From JAJXYP01 sp035541855 (GTDB taxonomy: Bacteria; Patescibacteriota; Minisyncoccia; UBA6257; 2-01-FULL-56-20): a DNA stretch of 5,990 bases. Below the pieces are notes generated by a model, which was not told the DNA's origin, did no database searches, and saw nothing but the letters and a program-made list of their open reading frames with translations. Positions 1 through 4,626 of this stretch are shown here, piece after piece; position 1 is the first letter of the stretch; each line of letters opens with the position of its first letter. The DNA is taken from positions 1-5,990 of the forward strand of contig DATKMM010000015.1 of the NCBI GenBank assembly GCA_035541855.1, written 5' to 3'. Both the position numbers and the translations under genes were made by a program.

Positions 1-163
1 TATCACCACCATTGGTCGGTCAATTTGCCGGATTACGTGAGGGAATTCTGCTTCAGATTTTCCTCACCGGAATTGTTCGAAAATCCCTTATATTACCTAT
101 CTAAATCATTATCGCTTGTGACAACTTGTTGAGATTGCCCTGGGGCGGCAGCCGGCAGCGCGG
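1..163. other. Non-coding left end, relatively AT-rich
   Basis: This stretch lies downstream of the minus-strand DUF5667 gene, whose TAG stop is at 164-166. I found no convincing coding frame. A minus-strand ATG at 10-12 runs off the window edge after four codons and has no Shine-Dalgarno sequence, so it cannot be judged. The main content is the hairpin at 21-75. No run of T follows that hairpin on either strand, so it is not a standard intrinsic terminator. AT-rich sequence at about 85-120 could hold a promoter, but I could not find a -35/-10 pair with normal spacing. Confidence 0.6.
21..75. repeat. Long imperfect hairpin (inverted repeat)
   Basis: Arms seen directly: 21-25 pairs with 71-75, 28-30 with 68-70, 37-45 with 59-67 (one G-T pair at 43/61), and 47-50 with 54-57, closing on a three-base loop at 51-53. 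That is 21 base pairs, with bulges at 26-27 and 31-36 and one mismatch at 46/58. It sits about 90 bases past the stop of the DUF5667 gene. It could act as a 3' RNA stabiliser, a U-less terminator or a palindromic repeat element. No T-tract follows on either strand. Confidence 0.6.
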
Positions 164-922
164 CTATTGCCCGGCTCCCCGTCTGATCTCAATACGCCGC
201 ACCCGCCACGCGGGAATTCCCGCGCCCGGCGTGGTCGTGGCGGTGGTCGTAGCCGTCATACTGGCACTGGTGCCGATGCCCGCGTCCGGCGCCGTGCCGG
301 TCGCGACGTCCATGGCCGGGGCGGCGGCCGCGCTCGTCGGGCAGGCATCCCGGAAACGCGCCAGCGCCTCGATCCTCAAGAGCGGCCTGCCCTGCAGGAT
401 GAACGACGAGCTCGCGACCGCGGATGCCAGCCGGCCGCAGAACTGATCGAGCGCGCCATCGGTGAGGTTCGCCTGGGTCGCGGCGGCGGCCGAATTGCTG
501 ACGTCGTCATTCAGATCCCGGGCCAGGCCCGCGATCTGGGTGCTCGACGGATTCTTCGCGGCAAGGGCACTGATCTCCGCGGCGCGGCGGGCGGCGAAGG
601 TTGCCTGGAGCTGCGCCTTTTGCGATGCGGGCGCGACCGCCAGCTGGACGCTCTCGCCCAGGCGCTTCAGGGGATAGAGCGGGCTGTCCGCGGCAACGTT
701 CGTCGTATCGGCATACACCGACATACCGGCAAAAAGCGCGACGATGGCGCCGCCGGCGATGAACGATCTGGCCATCGCCGTAAAGCGCGCCCGCGCCCCC
801 GGATGCGCCGCGCCAAAAACCGCCAGGAAAGCTATCCTGGTCTCTTTTATGAACTCCTTCCGCGGCGCGATGGCTTTCCGCGCCCCGCAGGGAAGCTTCC
901 CATGGTTGAAAAAATTAAACAT
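164..922 (-). CDS. Single-pass membrane protein with DUF5667-like domain, putative sigma-factor partner
   Basis: The 252-residue protein has an N-terminal basic, presumably cytoplasmic part (about 1-50), one hydrophobic membrane segment at about 53-71 (SFIAGGAIVALFAGMSVYA), then an outside region. Residues 76-120 (DSPLYPLKRLGESVQLAV, then an Ala/Arg-rich helix with AARRAAEISAL) match what I know of DUF5667, which often follows ECF sigma genes. Two cysteines, C162 and C194, lie in the outer part and could form a disulfide. Residues 199-236 are an Ala/Thr-rich linker, and the last 14 residues are strongly basic. Its ATG (920-922) overlaps the sigma-factor stop (915-917) as ATGTTTAA, so translation is probably coupled; an AGGGA lies 8 bases upstream. 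An anti-sigma or envelope-sensing role is inferred from this arrangement. The classic anti-sigma zinc motif (HxxxCxxC) is absent, so the role is unproven. Confidence 0.8.
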   Translation of the reverse strand: MFNFFNHGKLPCGARKAIAPRKEFIKETRIAFLAVFGAAHPGARARFTAMARSFIAGGAIVALFAGMSVYADTTNVAADSPLYPLKRLGESVQLAVAPASQKAQLQATFAARRAAEISALAAKNPSSTQIAGLARDLNDDVSNSAAAATQANLTDGALDQFCGRLASAVASSSFILQGRPLLRIEALARFRDACPTSAAAAPAMDVATGTAPDAGIGTSASMTATTTATTTPGAGIPAWRVRRIEIRRGAGQ

Positions 923-1472
923 CTTTTAATCCCTGCTTTATCTTCCCCTTGATCCGGAGCGCCGCGACCCGGAGCGAGCCTTCCGTTTTGCCGGTCAGCG
1001 CCGCGATCTCGGCATAGGACAGCTCCGCCACGTAGCGATACTCGAAAAGTTCGCGGTCGCCATCGTTCAGCGTTCCCAAAAAGGCAATGAGCTTTTCATG
1101 CCGCAGCTTGTCGTCGAGGTCCGGCCCGCGGCCATCGACGGCCATCGCTTCGACCGCGCCCTCTTCAAAAGAGGAAAACGGCACCTCCTTCTTCTTGCGA
1201 TAGAAATCAACCAGCATATTGCGGACCATCCGCCAGAACCAGACCACGAACCCGCCACGCGCCTCGTCGAACCCGTCAACCCTCTCGATCAATTTAATGA
1301 AAACATCGTGCGCCAGGTCCTCCGCGACCTCGCGCTTGCCCGTGCGCGTATACAAAAACCCGTAGACCTTCGGCAGGAATTCGTCATAGAGCGCGGCGGC
1401 GGCCTTCCGGTCGCCCCGCTTCATCCGCACCGCAAGCCTGGTCAGCCGGTCTGTTTGTTGATGAGATGCCAT
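915..1472 (-). CDS. RNA polymerase sigma factor, ECF type (sigma-70 family)
   Basis: The 185-residue protein has only sigma-70 regions 2 and 4, the ECF layout. Region 2 spans about residues 25-95, with ALYDEFLPKVYGFLYTR, the EVAEDLAHDVFIKLIERV helix typical of region 2.2, and a tryptophan-rich stretch leading to MLVDFYRKKK. Region 4 spans about 125-183, with a helix-turn-helix at 150-178 (LSYAEIAALTGKTEGSLRV). It would direct core RNA polymerase to a specific promoter set. I chose the ATG at 1470-1472 (MASHQQ) because the earlier in-frame ATG at 1518-1520 lies upstream of the predicted transcription start (about 1503) and adds residues unlike the family. The Shine-Dalgarno signal is weak (GAGAAAAG). 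The gene overlaps the DUF5667 membrane gene by 8 bases, giving a two-gene operon. The target regulon is not visible here. Confidence 0.93.
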   Translation of the reverse strand: MASHQQTDRLTRLAVRMKRGDRKAAAALYDEFLPKVYGFLYTRTGKREVAEDLAHDVFIKLIERVDGFDEARGGFVVWFWRMVRNMLVDFYRKKKEVPFSSFEEGAVEAMAVDGRGPDLDDKLRHEKLIAFLGTLNDGDRELFEYRYVAELSYAEIAALTGKTEGSLRVAALRIKGKIKQGLKDV

Positions 1473-1509
1473 AGGAAAATACGCTTTTCTCGCCCAAATG
1501 TTACTTCTT

Positions 1510-1538
1510 ATTATGCCCATCCTCCCCGAAAAAGACAA
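1510..1538 (-). promoter_or_regulatory. Predicted sigma-70-type promoter of the sigma/DUF5667 operon
   Basis: On the minus strand, TTGTCT (1533-1538, 4 of 6 to the -35 consensus) is followed after exactly 17 bases by CATAAT (1510-1515, 5 of 6 to the -10 consensus). Transcription would begin near 1503, about 30 bases before the chosen ATG at 1472. The -35 overlaps the T-tract of the preceding gene's terminator. This looks like a housekeeping promoter rather than an ECF (GGAAC-type) promoter, so nothing here shows autoregulation. Confidence 0.55.
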
Positions 1539-1565
1539 AAAGGCCGGCGTGCGAGAACGCCGGCC
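1537..1565 (-). terminator. Intrinsic (Rho-independent) terminator of the 142-residue gene
   Basis: On the minus strand, an 8-bp perfect GC-only stem (1558-1565 with 1542-1549, GGCCGGCG/CGCCGGCC) with an 8-base loop is followed directly by TTTTT (1537-1541). It begins 7 bases after the TAG at 1572-1574. The plus strand lacks a T-tract after the same hairpin, so it terminates leftward only. It separates the 142-residue gene from the sigma operon. Confidence 0.85.
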
Positions 1566-1571
1566 GGTACA

Positions 1572-2000
1572 CTACCGCCGCTGGTGATAATCGAGAAACG
1601 CCCGCACCGATGGATCGGAAAGCGGCGGAAGACTGATCAGCCGAAACTCCCGCGGCCGGACGGGCTCCGGTTGGTGCATCGCATAGGCCGGATTGCGGCG
1701 GCGATCAAGACAAAGTTTTTGAACGTTTGTCTCGTCAATAAACTTCGCGAGGTCGATTTCTCCATCCTGGCGGCAGGCGACCATAACCTGCACCAGGACC
1801 AACCTCGCCACGTCCACGGCCTTCATCCAATACGCTTCGTACGCACTGGCAAGACTTTCACAAAACTCTTCCGGCGAACGGTACCCGTTCGCCGTGAATG
1901 TCGGCTCAGCCCCTGTCAGAATCAGTGCGATGCCGTCCAGGGAGAGCGCCACCAGCCCTCCCGCCCTTCGGATCGAATCCAACTCCTTTTCATTCAACAT
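1572..2000 (-). CDS. Hypothetical protein, 142 residues, family not recognised
   Basis: I do not recognise this protein. From the ATG at 1998-2000 it begins MLNEKELDSIRRAGG and has no signal peptide or clear membrane helix, although residues around VALSLDGIALILTG and AVDVARLVLVQVMVA are hydrophobic enough to form buried helices. The C-terminal third is rich in Pro and Arg (QPEPVRPREFRLISLPPLSDP). It looks like a small cytosolic, mostly helical protein. I preferred this start over an in-frame TTG at 2052-2054 because GAGGAG lies about 11 bases upstream and the predicted transcription start is near 2046. It is probably monocistronic, with a promoter at 2053-2082 and a strong terminator right after the stop. 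Codon use is like its neighbours, which supports a real gene. Confidence 0.75.
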   Translation of the reverse strand: MLNEKELDSIRRAGGLVALSLDGIALILTGAEPTFTANGYRSPEEFCESLASAYEAYWMKAVDVARLVLVQVMVACRQDGEIDLAKFIDETNVQKLCLDRRRNPAYAMHQPEPVRPREFRLISLPPLSDPSVRAFLDYHQRR

Positions 2001-2052
2001 CTTCTTCTCTTCTCCTCGCTTATTATGAACTCCTGACAACCAATCTGCCTCC

Positions 2053-2082
2053 AACCTACCACGCGGGGAAAGCAGGTGTCAA
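2053..2082 (-). promoter_or_regulatory. Candidate promoter of the 142-residue gene
   Basis: A perfect TTGACA (2077-2082, minus strand) is followed after 18 bases by TAGGTT (2053-2058), which keeps the key T, A and final T of the -10 box but matches only 3 of 6. Transcription would start near 2046, leaving about 45 bases of leader that contain the GAGGAG ribosome-binding site. An alternative -10, CATAAT at 2022-2027, has no good -35. The -10 is weak, so confidence is modest. Confidence 0.4.
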
Positions 2083-2092
2083 TTTAAAATTG
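2080..2092. promoter_or_regulatory. Short perfect AT-rich palindrome overlapping the -35 box
   Basis: CAATTT and AAATTG form a perfect 6-bp inverted repeat around one central base. It overlaps the first bases of the TTGACA -35 element (2077-2082) and abuts the stop codon of the small frameshifted gene (2093-2095). It could be an operator site for a dimeric repressor of the 142-residue gene. It is short and AT-rich, so chance is possible. Confidence 0.3.
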
Positions 2093-2396
2093 CTAGACCC
2101 CCAAGCCATCCGTAGCCGCGTCCAGGAAGGAATGATAGCTCCCCATCTTTTTAAACCAGCCGTCTATGAATACGCGTAACGCCTCCTTCGCGATCTTGTC
2201 ATGAATTTTTTCCATCTTCTCGTGTAGTTTCGGCCGGACAAGCTCAAGATCCTTGGCCATATCGTTTTGGTTCGCAAAAAGCTTGTAGTGGGTCACCTCC
2301 ATATAATCCGCGATCTTCGCGTCACCAGATAATGATGCTCCGCAAGATTGCTCAGGCGCGCATTACCTCCCATGCTGGCGTAGATACATCCTTCAT
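2093..2396 (-). pseudogene. Small hypothetical gene split by two frameshifts (101 residues if repaired)
   Basis: The last 69 codons form an open frame (2302 to 2093), but that start has no ribosome-binding site and the frame reads sensibly upstream of it. At 2394-2396 an ATG preceded by AAAGGA (2403-2408, 6-base gap) opens MKDVSTPAWEVMRA and then meets TGA at 2352-2354. Adding one C at the CC of 2355-2356 gives LSNLAEHHYL, and adding one G at the pair 2325-2326 gives GDAKIADY, which runs straight into the 69-residue frame. The repaired product is 101 residues: soluble, charged and helical, with a Lys/Glu-rich centre (KLHEKMEKIHDKIAKEAL) and an aromatic C-terminal part (FIDGWFKKMGSYHSF). I do not recognise the family. 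Both gaps fall where a three-base run would be read as two, so they may be sequencing or assembly errors rather than true decay. Confidence 0.6.
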
Positions 2397-2414
2397 ATTC
2401 TATCCTTTCCGAAT

Positions 2415-2435
2415 GGCAATCACCACAGGATTGCC
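2415..2435. repeat. Small hairpin upstream of the frameshifted gene
   Basis: GGCAATC (2415-2421) and GATTGCC (2429-2435) pair perfectly around a 7-base loop. On the minus strand the hairpin ends 6 bases before the AAAGGA ribosome-binding site of the 2093-2396 gene. No T-tract follows on either strand, so it is not a clear terminator. It could shape the leader of that gene. Confidence 0.4.
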
Positions 2436-2439
2436 GCTA

Positions 2440-2570
2440 GGTATGGCCAGCCCCCTCCCGCGCCTTCTCCGAAGACCGTGTTGCGCCGAGTGAAATTGGC
2501 GGCGGCCGCGGATGCCGCCCGACGGCGCAACGGTGGTCGAGGGGGCGGCGCGGGAGGGGGCTGGCCTACC
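2440..2570. repeat. 131-bp inverted repeat with 20-bp perfect arms
   Basis: The outer arms 2445-2464 and 2547-2566 are perfect reverse complements over 20 bp, and 2440-2443 also pairs with 2567-2570 if T2444 is bulged. Further in, GTTGCGCCG (2480-2488) pairs with 2523-2531, GACC (2474-2477) with 2535-2538, and GGCGGC (2498-2503) with GCCGCC (2514-2519), leaving a GC-rich tip that contains the palindrome GCGGCCGC (2502-2509). The right arm overlaps the stop codon (2566-2568) of the M13 peptidase gene. There is no T-tract on either side, no transposase and no obvious target-site duplication. It fills most of the 2397-2565 gap. Possible identities are a bidirectional structured terminator, a MITE/REP-like palindromic element or a structured RNA. 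Confidence 0.65.
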
Positions 2571-4536
2571 AGATCTTCACCCGGTCCTCCGGCGCGCGCC
2601 AGAGCCTGTCCCCTTCCTTCACGCCAAACGCTTCGTAGAACTCCTCCATGTTCGAGACCGGGCCGTTCACGCGGAATTCCGACGGCGAGTGAGGGTCGGT
2701 CTGCAGGCGCAGGCGCAGAAGCTCCTCGCGCGAGTGGCTCCGCTCCGTGACCGCGCAGCCCATGAAGAACCGCTGCTCCGGCGTGAAGCCGTCGATCTTC
2801 TCCGCGGCCGCCGCCGGGTTTTCATCAAGTTTTGATCTCAATGCGTCGTACGCGATGAGCAGGCCGCCGAGGTCGGCGATGTTCTCGCCCAGGGTCAATT
2901 TGCCGTTCACATGCGCGCCGGGCAGCGGTTCGTACTTATCGAACTGTTCCGCGAGATGCGCCGCCTTCGCGTCGAAGCGCTGCTTGTCTTCCGGCGTCCA
3001 CCAGTCGCTCAGGTTGCCCTTCGCGTCGAACTTCGCGCCTTGGTCGTCGAGGCCGTGCGTGAGCTCGTGGCCGATGACGCTCCCGATGCCGCCGAAGTTC
3101 ACCGCGTCGTCCGCCACCGGGTCGAAGAATGGCGGCTGGAGGATAGCAGCCGGAAACGCGATCTCGTTGAGCGGGGGCTGGTAGTAGGCATTGACCGTCT
3201 GCGGCGACATGAACCACTCGTTCCGGTTCACCGGACCGCCGACCTCGCGCATTTTCCGGTCGAACTCGAACGCGCACGCGCGCATGACATTCCGCGCATA
3301 GGAATCAGCCGCGACCTCAAGAGCGCGCATATCCTTCCAGACGTCCGGATAGCCGAGCTTGCGCGAGACCGCGTCGAGCTTTTCCTGCGCCTTCCTTTTC
3401 GTCTCCGCGCCCATCCATTCGAGCCGGGCTATCCGGGCGCGGTACGCCGCCGCGAGGTGGTCCACCAGGTCGTTGATCTTCCGCTTGGCATCGCCGCCGA
3501 AATGGCGCCCGACGTAAAGCTTGCCGAGCATCTCGTCGAGCGAGGCATCGGTGACGGCGAGCGCGCGGCGCCAGAGCGGCTTCATCTCCTTCGCGCCGTT
3601 GAACGTCCGCGCGTAAAAATCGAACCGCTGGCGCTCCAGGCCTTCGTCCAAAAATCCCGCCATGCCGTTCAGCACATGCCAGCGCAAATATGTCTTTATG
3701 CGATCGAGCGGCAGGGTCTCCCACAGGCGGTCAACCTCGGCGAAGAACTTCGGCTGGCCGACGATGAAATACGCCGGCACGGGCATCGCCGCCGCCTCGA
3801 AATATTTCCGCCATGCGATCCGCGGCGTGAGCGCGGCGAGCTCCCCCAACGACATTTTGTGGTACAGTTTCTCCACGTCGCGCAGCTCCACGCGCGTCAT
3901 GGACGCTCTCGCGAGCCCGGTCTCGACCTCCATGACGCCATCCGCGGCAGGACCTGCGGCAACGGCATCGGATCCGAGATGCGCAAGCATCTCCTTCATG
4001 TACGCGAGATAGTCCGCGCGGATCTTTTTGCTCTTCTCGTCGTCGTTCAGATAATAGTCGCGGTCCGGCAGGCCCAATCCGCCCTGGTACAGATGGAGCG
4101 CGACCACCTCGCTTTGCTTTTCATCCTGTTCCGAGGACGGCATCCACCAGACACCCGCGCCAAGCCGCTGGAGATACCCGACCGCCGCCGCGAGCGTATC
4201 GCCATCCTGGATAGCGTCTATCTTCGCGAACAGTTCGCCAAGCGGCGCCATGCCAAGCCGGTTGCGTTTCTCCATATCCATCGCCTCCCGATAGAAATCG
4301 CGCACGCGCCGCCCGTCGCTCCCCGGCGGCAGCTCCTCGTCGCGCTTCGCCGCGAGATCGTCCAATATTTCCTTAAGCTGCAGCTCCACGTCGCGCCGCA
4401 GGGTATAGAACGAACCCCACTGGGCCTCTTCCGGCGGGATGGGATTTTTCGCCAGCCATCCGCCGTTCACGTAACGGAAAAAATCATCGGCTGGCCGCAC
4501 GTTCCGGTCGAAATTCTCCGGTTCGATGGAGGACAT
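2566..4536 (-). CDS. M13-family zinc metallopeptidase (neprilysin/PepO-like)
   Basis: The 656-residue protein is full length for family M13, which hydrolyses peptides, usually below about 40 residues, at the amino side of hydrophobic residues. The N-terminal M13 domain begins NFDRNVRPADDFFRYVNGGW. The catalytic domain carries NAYY (449-452), the zinc motif HELTH (H490, E491, H494) and GENIADLGG, giving the third zinc ligand E551 and the catalytic-support D555. H616 and R622 in HSPSEFRVNG correspond to neprilysin H711 and R717. The chain ends VKIW, keeping the terminal Trp but lacking the Cys of the CxVW ending of animal members. All catalytic residues are present. I chose the ATG at 4534-4536 (MSSIEPENF) because the long upstream frame is low-complexity Arg-rich sequence overlapping the opposite gene. 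From this start there is no signal peptide or membrane anchor, so the enzyme is probably cytosolic, as reported for lactococcal PepO. No strong Shine-Dalgarno is seen. It diverges from the Fn3 gene. Confidence 0.95.
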   Translation of the reverse strand: MSSIEPENFDRNVRPADDFFRYVNGGWLAKNPIPPEEAQWGSFYTLRRDVELQLKEILDDLAAKRDEELPPGSDGRRVRDFYREAMDMEKRNRLGMAPLGELFAKIDAIQDGDTLAAAVGYLQRLGAGVWWMPSSEQDEKQSEVVALHLYQGGLGLPDRDYYLNDDEKSKKIRADYLAYMKEMLAHLGSDAVAAGPAADGVMEVETGLARASMTRVELRDVEKLYHKMSLGELAALTPRIAWRKYFEAAAMPVPAYFIVGQPKFFAEVDRLWETLPLDRIKTYLRWHVLNGMAGFLDEGLERQRFDFYARTFNGAKEMKPLWRRALAVTDASLDEMLGKLYVGRHFGGDAKRKINDLVDHLAAAYRARIARLEWMGAETKRKAQEKLDAVSRKLGYPDVWKDMRALEVAADSYARNVMRACAFEFDRKMREVGGPVNRNEWFMSPQTVNAYYQPPLNEIAFPAAILQPPFFDPVADDAVNFGGIGSVIGHELTHGLDDQGAKFDAKGNLSDWWTPEDKQRFDAKAAHLAEQFDKYEPLPGAHVNGKLTLGENIADLGGLLIAYDALRSKLDENPAAAAEKIDGFTPEQRFFMGCAVTERSHSREELLRLRLQTDPHSPSEFRVNGPVSNMEEFYEAFGVKEGDRLWRAPEDRVKIW

Positions 4537-4626
4537 ATCATTCAGAAAAACATGTTCACGGCCGATTTGCAAGAACGGCCAGGCGGAGAACCGCGAAACG
4601 CCGGATGGATGGGGTATAATGAAATC
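4537..4626. promoter_or_regulatory. Divergent intergenic region between M13 peptidase and Fn3 protein
   Basis: This 90-base gap must hold the promoters of both genes. For the rightward gene a consensus -10 is visible (4615-4620). For the leftward gene, TTGCAA (4567-4572, minus strand, 4 of 6) is a possible -35, but no good -10 follows at normal spacing. GGCCG (4560-4564) and CGGCC (4576-4580) form a short inverted repeat with an 11-base gap, a possible protein-binding site but weak evidence. Confidence 0.45.
4615..4620 (+). promoter_or_regulatory. Consensus -10 box giving a predicted leaderless transcript
   Basis: TATAAT matches the -10 consensus perfectly and ends 6 bases before the ATG at 4627, so transcription would start at or within a base or two of the start codon. 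No Shine-Dalgarno sequence lies at a useful distance, which fits a leaderless mRNA. I could not find a -35 match at 16-18 bases upstream (the sequence there is CGCGAA). Confidence 0.5.

Noticed and set aside
140..182. GC-rich inverted repeat around the DUF5667 stop codon as a terminator
   Set aside because: The stem is about 7 bp with a bulge, surrounds the stop codon itself, and no T-tract follows.
167..952. Plus-strand frame opposite the DUF5667 gene, and shorter frames at 126-446 and 462-677
   Set aside because: Their translations are Arg/Gly/Ala-rich low-complexity shadows; the minus strand has a membrane segment, a domain match and operon context.
1098..2036. Plus-strand frame of 312 codons opposite the sigma and 142-residue genes
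   Set aside because: It crosses a terminator and two promoters on the other strand, is His/Arg/Pro-rich, and opposes a clear sigma factor.
2440..2570. Integron attC site
   Set aside because: The inner GTTGCGCCG/CGGCGCAAC arms do not fit the GTTRRRY/RYYYAAC core pattern and there is no integrase or cassette array.
2911..4626. A very long plus-strand open frame through the M13 gene, in frame with the Fn3 gene
   Set aside because: It is antisense to a peptidase with all family motifs, its translation is Arg/His/Leu-rich with no recognisable domain, and GC-rich DNA commonly leaves such frames open. The real Fn3 start has its own signal peptide and -10 box.
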